Source: an uncultured Eubacterium sp. (lineage in GTDB: Bacteria; Bacillota; Clostridia; Oscillospirales; CAG-272). From it: a stretch of DNA of 64,000 nucleotides. How positions within the stretch are numbered: the first letter of the stretch is position 1; every line of letters starts with the position of its first letter. Of the stretch, positions 43,792-51,216 are shown one piece after another. The stretch lies in contig UQUT01000004.1 in NCBI GenBank assembly GCA_900544285.1, positions 44,657 through 108,656 of the forward strand, in the 5' to 3' direction. The position numbers and the translations under genes are program-made. A model generated the notes under the pieces. That model had not been told where the DNA came from. It saw only the letters and a program-made list of their open reading frames with translations, and made no database searches.

Positions 43792-44628
43792 TTATTTAAG
43801 GTCGGGACGGTAAAGCGCGAATTTTTCGCGCAGGAAATCAAGCGAACGGTTGAGCGTCGCAATGTCGACGCTGCCGTCCTCCGCAATAACGGGCGATTCA
43901 AGCGTCACGCTGCCCTCGTAATGCGGCATATTGGAGATGAGATGGTCAAAATCAACCTTGCCCCCGCCCGGCTGAAGTATCGGGCGGATAAGCCCCCATT
44001 CGTTCTTCGCGCCGAGGAACGAACTTGCATGCATATGTTTTACGTTCTTCCATGTCGGGCTTGCGAAAATATCCATGTACTGATCATGGAATTTGCCGAA
44101 ACGCGTATCAAAAATGAAGCCCATATCGGGAATTCTCGAATATATCTTTTCCCATATGGAAAGAGGGTCGTTATAAACGCAGGGGATGTTTTCTATCAGA
44201 AGCTCCGTTCCCGCCGCCTCGCATATCTCCTTCATCTGCGGCAGGAGCTCGATCGAACCGTCGACGGCTCCGTCGGATTTCGGCCCGCCCCAAAGGTGGA
44301 ACACCGCCTTTTTCGCGCCGATCATTTTTGCCATTCTCGCGTTCTCCCTGAACAGCTCAAGCGCCGCCTCGTTTACCTGCGGGTCGCCCTCCGCCAGCAT
44401 AACGCCGATTTCCTTTTCAAAATGGATAACGGGCGTATAAACTCCCGCCTCGGCAAGCGCCTTCGCTATTTCGTCAAGTCTTCCGTACCAGGCTTTCAGC
44501 ATCATAAGCTCAAATCCGTCGGCACGTATTTTTTTGGCGTTTTCGATTATAATGCCGTAATCAAAATTGTTTTCTCTGCCCACCAGCGTTCCCGTGGACG
44601 CATAAAATTTGTTTTTGATGTCACTCAT
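43792..44628 (-). CDS. Xylose isomerase-like TIM-barrel protein (sugar phosphate isomerase/epimerase family)
   Basis: A 278-residue AP-endonuclease-2/xylose isomerase-like barrel. Typical elements are GFELMML on an early strand, GAKKAVFHLWGG, ELLIENIPC (a Glu metal ligand), MGFIFDTRFGKFH (Asp and His ligands), VKHMHASSF, and a late VTLESPV (Glu). These fit a divalent-metal isomerase or epimerase; the substrate is unknown. The ATG at 44628 overlaps the lexA stop by 8 bases, so it is cotranscribed with lexA, an unusual partner. A DNA repair role cannot be excluded because endonuclease IV has the same fold. Confidence 0.75.
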   Translation of the reverse strand: MSDIKNKFYASTGTLVGRENNFDYGIIIENAKKIRADGFELMMLKAWYGRLDEIAKALAEAGVYTPVIHFEKEIGVMLAEGDPQVNEAALELFRENARMAKMIGAKKAVFHLWGGPKSDGAVDGSIELLPQMKEICEAAGTELLIENIPCVYNDPLSIWEKIYSRIPDMGFIFDTRFGKFHDQYMDIFASPTWKNVKHMHASSFLGAKNEWGLIRPILQPGGGKVDFDHLISNMPHYEGSVTLESPVIAEDGSVDIATLNRSLDFLREKFALYRPDLK

Positions 44629-45235
44629 AATAACGTACGTTTGCAATTACCTTTCCGAGGATATAGACCTCTTTTGCTATTATCGGTTTCATCGTTTTGT
44701 TTTCGGGCTGAAGCCGGAATAACCCGTTTTCTTTATAAAATGTCTTGACGGTCGCCTCGTCGCCTATAAGCACGACTGCAATATCTCCGTTTTCAACGTA
44801 GCTCGTGCGGTTGACGATGACGTAATCCCCATCCATAATTCCCGCATCTATCATGCTTTCGCCCTTGACGGCAAGCGCAAAAAGCTCGCTTCTTGCGTCG
44901 ACGCGCGCCGTCGGGCAGAAATCTATAAAGCCGTCAAAATTTTCTTCGGCAAGAATGGGAAGCCCCGCCGCAACCTGCCCCAGTATCGGAACGCTTACGT
45001 TTATCGGCGACGTTTTTTCGCTTTCTCCGCCGAGACGGAGCGTCCTGCTCTTTCCCTGCTCCTTGCGGATATAGTCCTTTCTTTCAAGGCGTTCGAGATA
45101 CGAATGAACCGTTGCCGTGCTCTTTATTCCGAGCGCGGTTTTTATGTCCCTGACGGACGGCGAATACCCGTTTTTTTCAATGGTTTCGCAGATGTAATCA
45201 TAAACTCTCCGTTCGCGTTCGGTCAGTTTTTCCAT
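44621..45235 (-). CDS. lexA: SOS repressor LexA
   Basis: A 204-residue repressor of the DNA damage response. An N-terminal winged helix (YSPSVRDIKTALGIKSTATVHSYLERLE) binds DNA. The C-terminal S24 peptidase domain has the self-cleavage site Ala-Gly (90-91, GQVAAGLP), catalytic Ser127 (GESMIDAG) and Lys164 (ATVKTFY). The ATG at 45235 has GGGAGG upstream; a longer frame from 45271 is less likely. A LexA-type box overlaps its promoter, indicating autoregulation. Confidence 0.94.
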   Translation of the reverse strand: MEKLTERERRVYDYICETIEKNGYSPSVRDIKTALGIKSTATVHSYLERLERKDYIRKEQGKSRTLRLGGESEKTSPINVSVPILGQVAAGLPILAEENFDGFIDFCPTARVDARSELFALAVKGESMIDAGIMDGDYVIVNRTSYVENGDIAVVLIGDEATVKTFYKENGLFRLQPENKTMKPIIAKEVYILGKVIANVRYYE

Positions 45236-45279
45236 TTGCCTGCCTCCCTTTTGATCATCAATATTATTCACACGCGCAT

Positions 45280-45318
45280 ATTATATCACACTTTCAGCAA
45301 AAATGCAAACTTTTGTTC
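45280..45318 (-). promoter_or_regulatory. lexA promoter with overlapping LexA box
   Basis: On the minus strand TTGCAT (45308-45303) and TATAAT (45285-45280) are separated by 17 bases. GAAC-AAAA-GTTT (45318-45307) overlaps the -35 element and matches the Gram-positive box GAAC-N4-GTTC with one difference. Confidence 0.65.
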
Positions 45319-45360
45319 TGATTTTTCTGAAATTTTCCGCCTTTTTGCGCAAAAAAGACG

Positions 45361-45392
45361 GAAATATCCTCCGCCGCTGACGGCGGAGGATA
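45361..45392 (-). terminator. Terminator of the ABC exporter unit
   Basis: A perfect 12-bp stem, TATCCTCCGCCG/CGGCGGAGGATA, is followed on the minus strand by TTTCCGTCTTTTTT. Confidence 0.75.
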
Positions 45393-45423
45393 CCGGATTG
45401 CATATTATTCGTGTGATTTTGCT

Positions 45424-46320
45424 TTATCGCTTTCTCGCTTTTTTCAGCACGTTCATCAGAACGTAAATACCGATGAGCAGTGCCGTCGAGCCGGCAAGCA
45501 CGGCATACATCGCACCTTCGGAAACCTTTGTACCGAAGAAATAGATGTTGCAGTCGATGGAGTCCCTTATGCTGTTGATGACCTCCTCCGGAAAGCCGGC
45601 GTCGGTCATTTCGGCGTAAACGCCTCGCAGGGCGTGATTGCGGAGAAGACTTGTTCCGTATGTCCCGGGAAGGAATGATATCACCTTCTGAAGTCCGCCG
45701 GAAAAGTTCGATATCGGCATATACGCACCGCATATAAAGCCGTACCCCGCGCTGACAATCGTTCCAACGGCGGACGCCTGACCGTTTGTCGAAAGCGGGA
45801 AATTTATACATGACGAAAGCGCCGTGCCGAACAGCGTCAGAAGAATGACGTCAAGCGCCATCAGCAGTACGTCCGAAAGCGACATATACCAGCCCATTTT
45901 GAGAAGATAAAGAAGTCCCGCGCCGAGCGCCGTAAAACCGATTATGACGGTTGAAAATGCGGAGGCGAGGAAATAGCTTATCGCAAGCGTCGATTTTTTA
46001 ACGGGGGAAACCGTTATATCCGCTCTCGCGCCGCTCGTTTTGTCCTGTATCATCAGCAGGTTTGAGCAGAATGCGACTGTCACGCAGCAGACGGCGAGAA
46101 GCGATGAAATGAGCTGTCCGCCGACGGTGCCGTCTATAATAGTAACATCTATGTTCATTCCGGCGACAGCCGACATAAAGCTGTCTCTGTATACGTTTGC
46201 GAGGAATGTCACGTAAAGCACGAGAAGTATAAGCGGCGTGATAAGCGACGAAATAAACATTCCCTTATCCTTGAAAAACAGCTTTGTGTTTCGCCTTGTC
46301 AGGCTCCAGAGTCCCGTCAT
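45424..46320 (-). CDS. ABC-2-type transporter permease
   Basis: A 298-residue membrane protein with six hydrophobic segments in the ABC-2 plan: a first helix (GMFISSLITPLILLVLYVTFL), an extracytoplasmic loop, then a helix cluster with the typical late motif GFICGAYMPISNFSGGLQKVISFLPGTYGTSLLR. It overlaps the upstream ATPase gene by 4 bases. The pair resembles drug or antimicrobial peptide exporters, but the substrate cannot be told from sequence. Confidence 0.85.
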   Translation of the reverse strand: MTGLWSLTRRNTKLFFKDKGMFISSLITPLILLVLYVTFLANVYRDSFMSAVAGMNIDVTIIDGTVGGQLISSLLAVCCVTVAFCSNLLMIQDKTSGARADITVSPVKKSTLAISYFLASAFSTVIIGFTALGAGLLYLLKMGWYMSLSDVLLMALDVILLTLFGTALSSCINFPLSTNGQASAVGTIVSAGYGFICGAYMPISNFSGGLQKVISFLPGTYGTSLLRNHALRGVYAEMTDAGFPEEVINSIRDSIDCNIYFFGTKVSEGAMYAVLAGSTALLIGIYVLMNVLKKARKR

Positions 46321-47231
46321 TTCTCGTCACCTCCCGTCAGCTTTTTCCCCGTGACCGAAAGGAAAACGTCGTCCATTTTGCCTTTGGTTATTTCGTAATC
46401 CGTAAATATTTCGGGGTGCTTCGTTATCAGAGCCGTTGCCTGCGCCGTATTGCCGACGGCTATCCGCGCCGCGTCTCTTATTTTTTCATACGGAAGTCCG
46501 AGCGTTTCAAGCGCGTCCTCCGTCGGATTGTAAAGCGTTATAAAGTCGCCCGTGTACTTGTTTTTCAGTTCAAGAGGGGTACCCTCTGCCGATATTTTCC
46601 CGCTGTCAAGAATGATAACGTAATCCGCGTCGGCAGCCTCCTCCATGTAATGAGTTGTGAGGAAAACCGTCATATTATCCGTCTTGCGGAGACTCTGAAC
46701 AACGTTCCAGAGAAGCCTCCTCGTCTGCGGGTCAAGTCCTGTCGTCGGCTCGTCGAGAATAAGCACCTGCGGACGGTGAATGAGCGCTCTTGCTATATCA
46801 ATTCTTCTTCTCTGTCCCCCGGACAGCTTGCCGACCGTTCTCCCGAGCAGGTTTTCAAAATCGAGCAGCTCCGCAAGCTCCGAAAGCCTTTTCGCGAAAT
46901 TCTTTCCCGTTATGCCGTAAAGCGCGGCGCGACTTTTCAGATTGTCGCGGACGGAAAGTGCGCTGTCCAGAGCGGAATTCTGAAACACAACGCCTATCTT
47001 CTTTTTGATTTCGCGGCTGTTTTTCTCAATGTTCTCTCCGCACACGAAAACCTCTCCGCCGTCTTTTTCGAGCTGACCGCAGATTATGGAAATCGTCGTC
47101 GATTTTCCCGCTCCGTTTACGCCGAGAAACGCGAAAAGCTCGCCGGTTTTGACGCGGAGCGAAAGGTCGGAAACAGCTTTCACGTCGCCGAACGATTTAC
47201 AGAGATGATTTATCTCAATTATGTTCTCCAT
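46317..47231 (-). CDS. ABC transporter ATP-binding protein
   Basis: A 304-residue ATPase with Walker A GVNGAGKST, Q-loop VVFQNSALD, signature LSGGQRRRIDIARAL, Walker B VLILDEPTTGLD and H-loop TTHYMEEA, followed by a ~85-residue C-terminal extension of the type found in multidrug and antibiotic exporters. It energises the permease encoded immediately downstream. A consensus promoter lies 70 bases upstream, suggesting strong basal expression. No two-component or regulator gene is adjacent. Confidence 0.92.
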   Translation of the reverse strand: MENIIEINHLCKSFGDVKAVSDLSLRVKTGELFAFLGVNGAGKSTTISIICGQLEKDGGEVFVCGENIEKNSREIKKKIGVVFQNSALDSALSVRDNLKSRAALYGITGKNFAKRLSELAELLDFENLLGRTVGKLSGGQRRRIDIARALIHRPQVLILDEPTTGLDPQTRRLLWNVVQSLRKTDNMTVFLTTHYMEEAADADYVIILDSGKISAEGTPLELKNKYTGDFITLYNPTEDALETLGLPYEKIRDAARIAVGNTAQATALITKHPEIFTDYEITKGKMDDVFLSVTGKKLTGGDEK

Positions 47232-47297
47232 ACGTTTCCTTTCTTATTGCCCACCCCCGACCGATATCGGGAATTTATATCATGTGTTATATATCAG

Positions 47298-47326
47298 ATT
47301 ATAGCGTGATTTTGTGTCTCTGTCAA
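47298..47326 (-). promoter_or_regulatory. Consensus promoter of the ABC exporter
   Basis: On the minus strand TTGACA (47326-47321) and TATAAT (47303-47298) are separated by 17 bases: both hexamers are exact consensus. Confidence 0.85.
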
Positions 47327-47365
47327 TAGTTTTGTTAAAATATGCCGAACTCCCCCGCAATATCG

Positions 47366-47389
47366 GCGCGGACGTTTTTCCGTCCGCGC
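47366..47389. promoter_or_regulatory. GC-rich inverted repeat abutting the beta-helix gene promoter
   Basis: GCGCGGACG and CGTCCGCGC are separated by TTTTTC, ending one base before TTGACA. It may be an operator or a divergent terminator-like element; no T run follows in either direction. Confidence 0.4.
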
Positions 47390-47418
47390 TTGACACGGCG
47401 CCGCAGGGGTGGTACAAT
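47390..47418 (+). promoter_or_regulatory. Promoter of the beta-helix gene
   Basis: TTGACA (47390-47395) and TACAAT (47413-47418) are separated by 17 bases, 30 bases before the start codon. Confidence 0.75.
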
Positions 47419-47447
47419 TTAGAAAACAAGCAAAGGAGCCCTTTCAC

Positions 47448-48575
47448 ATGGCTGAATACTATATAGATTCCCTTTCGGGACTTGACGACGGCGACGGCAA
47501 ATCGCCAGCATCTCCCCTGCCCTCGCACACGGGTCTTTCACTCTCTGCCGGAGATACCGTATATTTCCGCCGCGGCAGCGAATACAGATGCGGAATTTTT
47601 TCGCCCGACGGAGAGGTCGGCAAGCCCATAACCTTCAAAGCCTACGGAGACGGTCCCGCGCCGAAATTTTTCGGATCAAAAAACTGCTCCTCCGAATGGC
47701 TCTGGGAGGAAACGGAGAAAAATATCTATCGACTGCGCATCGGGCTTCAAAGCGAACCGGGAAACGTCATTTTCGGCTTCGGGCGTAGCTTCGGAACGCT
47801 CGTATGGAACAAAAATGACCTGAAAAACGGCGGTGACTGGTGGTTTTCGGACTACGGCTGCAAGAGCAACGTGCCGCAGGGCGCGGAATTTCTGATTTAT
47901 TCGGAAGGCAATCCGGCGTTGACATTCGGCGATATCGAAATCGCGCTTTTCGGACGTCGCTGTCTTGCCGGAGGGAAAAATCACGTCCGCTTTGAGGGAC
48001 TGCATTTTCTCTGCTCCGGACTTCACGGTTACGCGCAGACAAAGCCGTCGGACGTTGAAATTTCGGATTGCCGCTTCGATTTCATCGGCGGTTGCGTATG
48101 GAACAAAGAACGCAGAATACGTTACGGCAACGCCATAGAATTCTGGAACGGCGCGACGGACTGTAAGATTGAAAACTGCGAATTTCTCGAAATATACGAT
48201 TCCTGCTTTACGACTCAGGGCGGCGCCGATTGCGGCGATTTTGAAAATATAAAGTGCAACAGCAACACCATGTATAATTACGGCATGGCGGCATATGAGA
48301 TACGAGACAGAATCGGCAAAAACGTCTCTTTTGAGTTCAACGTCTGCGACGGCGCCGGCGATGGCTTCTCCTCCGCGAACGAGGGGGATATCCGCCCGTC
48401 CGAAATATTTCCGGAGCCTGTCGGAAGTCATATCCTCGCATGGCGGATACAGGAGCCTACGGACGGCGGGAAAATGCGCATAATGAGCAACATCTTCCGC
48501 GGCGTACCGAAGGGCGATGTGTTTGACAAAAGAATCGCCCCTTCCGCCCTTGCGCAGATACAGACAGACTTTTAA
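47448..48575 (+). CDS. Right-handed parallel beta-helix protein without signal peptide
   Basis: A 375-residue protein. The N-terminus (EYYIDSLSGLDDGDGKSPASPLPS, then LSAGDTVYFRRGSEYRCGI and GKPITFKAYGDGPAPKF) is the cap of secreted beta-helix proteins related to polysaccharide lyases. Repeats follow (VRFEGLHFLCSG; VEISDCRFDFIGG; CKIENCEFLEIYDSCF; ENIKCNSNTMYNYG; VSFEFNVCDGAGDGF). Catalytic residues cannot be assigned. There is no signal peptide before or at the ATG (AAAGGAG 9 bases upstream), so it should be cytosolic, unlike most relatives. It has its own promoter and terminator. Confidence 0.7.
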   Translation: MAEYYIDSLSGLDDGDGKSPASPLPSHTGLSLSAGDTVYFRRGSEYRCGIFSPDGEVGKPITFKAYGDGPAPKFFGSKNCSSEWLWEETEKNIYRLRIGLQSEPGNVIFGFGRSFGTLVWNKNDLKNGGDWWFSDYGCKSNVPQGAEFLIYSEGNPALTFGDIEIALFGRRCLAGGKNHVRFEGLHFLCSGLHGYAQTKPSDVEISDCRFDFIGGCVWNKERRIRYGNAIEFWNGATDCKIENCEFLEIYDSCFTTQGGADCGDFENIKCNSNTMYNYGMAAYEIRDRIGKNVSFEFNVCDGAGDGFSSANEGDIRPSEIFPEPVGSHILAWRIQEPTDGGKMRIMSNIFRGVPKGDVFDKRIAPSALAQIQTDF

Positions 48576-48586
48576 TACAAAAGTAT

Positions 48587-48630
48587 AAAATCGGAATTTC
48601 GGCGCCGTTGCTTGGTAATTCCGATTTTTT
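48587..48630 (+). terminator. Terminator after the beta-helix gene
   Basis: AAAATCGGAATT pairs with AATTCCGATTTT around an 18-base loop and is followed by T residues. Confidence 0.8.
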
Positions 48631-48669
48631 GTTTACGCAATATTTTTTTGCAGAAAGTTGCGAAAGGTG

Positions 48670-48698
48670 TTGAAAATGCGTCGCGCGCGTGATATACT
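48670..48698 (+). promoter_or_regulatory. Promoter of the phosphofructokinase gene
   Basis: TTGAAA (48670-48675) and TATACT (48693-48698) are separated by 17 bases, 40 bases before the start codon. Confidence 0.7.
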
Positions 48699-48738
48699 TA
48701 TCATGTAAAATTTTGCTCAAAGAAAGGAATTTCAATAT

Positions 48739-49968
48739 ATGAACAAACTCATCGGAAATGCTGTCATAGGACAGTCGGGCGGGCCGACCGCCGCCATAAA
48801 CGCAACGCTGTCCGGCGTTGTAAGAGGGTGCATGGAAGCCGATTGCATCGGCAAAATCTACGGCGCGATAAACGGTATCGAAGGAGTGCTCGCAGAGCGC
48901 TTCTGCGACCTCGGCGAAAAGCTTCCGGACGAGGCGTCGCTCAGGCTCCTCGAACAGACCCCCGCTGCCGCTCTCGGCTCCTGCAGAAAGAAACTCCCGA
49001 AGCCCGAGGACGATCCCGCAACCTTTGAAAAGCTCATTGAAATCTTCAAAAAATACAACATACGCTACTTCTTCTATATCGGCGGAAACGACTCGATGGA
49101 TACCGTTGCAAAGCTCTCCCGCTATTGCGCCTCCGTCGGCTTTGAAATGCGCGTGATGGGCGTTCCGAAAACAATCGACAACGACCTCGCCGGCACGGAT
49201 CACACCCCCGGTTTCGGCTCGGCGGCGAAGTATATCGCAACGGTCACGCAGGAAATCCTCCTCGATACGGCTGTTTACACCGTCAAGGCGGTCACGATAA
49301 TCGAAATAATGGGGCGTGATGCAGGCTGGCTTACGGCGGCTGCAGCTCTTCCCTCTCTTTCCGGCATAGCTCCCGACCTCGTTTACCTCCCGGAAGTCCC
49401 CTTTGATTACGACAAATTCTATGAGGACATTGCGGCAGCTTTTGAAAGACATCCGAACGTTGTGGTTGCGGTTTCGGAGGGCGTTCGCACGGCAGACGGA
49501 ACGTATGTCGGCGAAGGCACGCAGAGCGGTGCCGTTGACGTTTTCGGTCACAAATATCTCTCCGGCACGGGAAAAGCACTTGAGCTTGCCGTAAAGGAAA
49601 AGTTCGGATGCAAGGTCCGTTCGGTAGAGCTTAATCTCCCCCAGAGATGCGCCGCGCACATCCGATCAAAGACGGACATCGAAGAATCAGTCATGGTCGG
49701 CAAGGCGGCAGCAAATTATGCCGTCGGCGGCGAGACGGGCAAGATGACCTGTTTTGTACGCACGTCAACCGGACCTTACAAATGCGAAGCCGGACTTTGC
49801 GATATCGCCTCCGTTGCAAACGCCGTCAGAAGCGTACCGAGAGAATTCATCACGGAGCGTGGAAACAACGTTACGGCGGAATGTGTAAATTACATCGCTC
49901 CGCTGATAATGGGCGAAGCGGACTGCACATATAAAAACGGTCTGCCCGACTTTATAACGCTCAAATAA
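48739..49968 (+). CDS. pfp: Phosphofructokinase, PPi-dependent type
   Basis: A 409-residue enzyme phosphorylating fructose 6-phosphate. It has an N-terminal GQSGGPTAAIN, the phosphodonor motif GGNDS (115-119) and PKTIDND (143-149), then MGRDAGW. An Asp after GGN and a Lys before TIDND are the residues that mark PPi-using enzymes; ATP-dependent PfkA has GGDGS and PGTIDND. It should therefore catalyse the reversible PPi reaction of glycolysis and gluconeogenesis. AAAGGAA precedes the ATG. A reduced flavin oxidoreductase-like gene begins 6 bases after its stop, in the same frame. Confidence 0.88.
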   Translation: MNKLIGNAVIGQSGGPTAAINATLSGVVRGCMEADCIGKIYGAINGIEGVLAERFCDLGEKLPDEASLRLLEQTPAAALGSCRKKLPKPEDDPATFEKLIEIFKKYNIRYFFYIGGNDSMDTVAKLSRYCASVGFEMRVMGVPKTIDNDLAGTDHTPGFGSAAKYIATVTQEILLDTAVYTVKAVTIIEIMGRDAGWLTAAAALPSLSGIAPDLVYLPEVPFDYDKFYEDIAAAFERHPNVVVAVSEGVRTADGTYVGEGTQSGAVDVFGHKYLSGTGKALELAVKEKFGCKVRSVELNLPQRCAAHIRSKTDIEESVMVGKAAANYAVGGETGKMTCFVRTSTGPYKCEAGLCDIASVANAVRSVPREFITERGNNVTAECVNYIAPLIMGEADCTYKNGLPDFITLK

Positions 49969-49974
49969 TCGGAG

Positions 49975-51105
49975 ATGTACGCATACGAAAAGAAAACGAA
50001 ATATTCATATGCCTTCCGCACGCCCGAAGAGCTTTCTTATATCTGCCGCAGAAACGCGCTGAACATCCCCGTTTCAAAGGATGTTTCCCCGCTGTCGCGG
50101 AAAGTGACAGTACGCACTGGAAACGGCAGGCTGCCCCTGAAAAATGCCATTGCAGTCCATCCGATGGACTGTCTTGACGCTCTGCCGAACGGCTCTCCGT
50201 CATCTCTGACAAAGAGAAGATGGCTCCGTTTTTCCGCCTCCGGCGCGTCGATGATATATTGCGGAGTCGCGTCCGTTTTTCCACGGTTCGGTGGCAGGCT
50301 CTGTATTTCAAATTATAATATACAAGAGTATAAAACGATAATAAACGAGATGAAAGCAGGATATTCTCCTGTTCTCATTTTGCAACTTTCGGCGGACGGA
50401 ATGCCCGCAGAGGCGGACAGAAGCCTTCTTCCTTCGCTCTTTGCAAGGTCTGCCGAAGCGGCGTTTGAGGCGGGTTTCGACGGAGTTGACGTAAGGCTTC
50501 CCCGCATCGGAGAATCGCAGCCTGAATACAAAGCTCTGCTCTACGAAATTCTTTCCGCCGTGTCAGCCGTGTCGCCGAAGTGCGGCATACTGTCGCTGAG
50601 ATATATCTCGGACTTTTCTGATGCGGGTCCGGATTTTATATCCGCTCTTTCCGGAGTCGGGCTTTCTGTCATAAGCGTCACGGCGGGATCTCAGGAGGAA
50701 GAACCGGATGTCTGCATGCCCGCAAACATACCGCAAAGCAGCATTTCCGTCTCTCCTTTGACAGCTGCCGAAAAACTTCTTTCGGAGGCTCAAAGGATAA
50801 AAATACTTGCACCGGACGTCTGCGTCATAGCGTCGGGTCTCAGCTATTTCAAAGAGCTCGCCCCGTTTGTCGCGTCCGGCGCAATTGAAAGCGGCATGTG
50901 CGACATGGTCGGTTTCGGAAGAATGGCTCTCGCAAGCGGTAGTTTTGCCGATGATTTCATAAACTGCAGGACGGACGCGAAAAAGTCGTGCGTTGCCTGC
51001 GGAAAATGCACAAAGCTATATCTTTCCGGAGAGACTGTCGGCTGTCCCATCCGCGACCAGAGCATATATCTTCCCATTCTGCGCAAGGTCACAGGCAAAA
51101 AATAA
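49975..51105 (+). CDS. Reduced Old-Yellow-Enzyme-like protein with C-terminal Cys cluster
   Basis: A 376-residue protein of the NADH:flavin oxidoreductase (OYE) type in outline. Elements matching the barrel are LKNAIAVHPMDCLDA, SLTKRRWLRFSASGASMIYC, a SAEAAFEAGFDGVDVRLPR strand, and a C-terminal FMN phosphate site (ASGLS; MVGFGRMALAS). A 4Fe-4S motif CVACGKC with a further Cys 11 residues on follows, as in dienoyl-CoA reductases. The long loop after FDGVxx that normally carries catalytic His residues and the NRxDxYGGS segment is missing. The GGAG lies immediately against the ATG, so initiation probably depends on coupling to pfp. Catalytic activity is uncertain. Confidence 0.65.
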   Translation: MYAYEKKTKYSYAFRTPEELSYICRRNALNIPVSKDVSPLSRKVTVRTGNGRLPLKNAIAVHPMDCLDALPNGSPSSLTKRRWLRFSASGASMIYCGVASVFPRFGGRLCISNYNIQEYKTIINEMKAGYSPVLILQLSADGMPAEADRSLLPSLFARSAEAAFEAGFDGVDVRLPRIGESQPEYKALLYEILSAVSAVSPKCGILSLRYISDFSDAGPDFISALSGVGLSVISVTAGSQEEEPDVCMPANIPQSSISVSPLTAAEKLLSEAQRIKILAPDVCVIASGLSYFKELAPFVASGAIESGMCDMVGFGRMALASGSFADDFINCRTDAKKSCVACGKCTKLYLSGETVGCPIRDQSIYLPILRKVTGKK

Positions 51106-51139
51106 AAATCTCGAAAAGCCTTGTGCTATCGGGATTTTT
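51106..51139 (+). terminator. Terminator after the OYE-like gene
   Basis: AAATCTCGA pairs with TCGGGATTT around a 14-base loop, followed by T residues. A second, bidirectional hairpin lies just beyond. Confidence 0.6.
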
Positions 51140-51173
51140 GTGATTATATACATCCGTATAAATATATAGAAAT

Positions 51174-51207
51174 AAAACGGCACGTTCCCTGCGGAACGCG
51201 CCGTTTT
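51174..51207. terminator. Bidirectional terminator, end of the opp operon
   Basis: AAAACGGCACGTTCC pairs with GGAACGCGCCGTTTT with one mismatch around CTGC. T runs lie on both strands, between convergent units. Confidence 0.8.
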
Positions 51208-51216
51208 TGTCTGTTT

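Noticed and set aside
48457..49659. 400-codon open frame on the minus strand opposite pfp
   Set aside because: It is fully antisense to the phosphofructokinase, shows no family motifs, and spans an intergenic promoter and a terminator.
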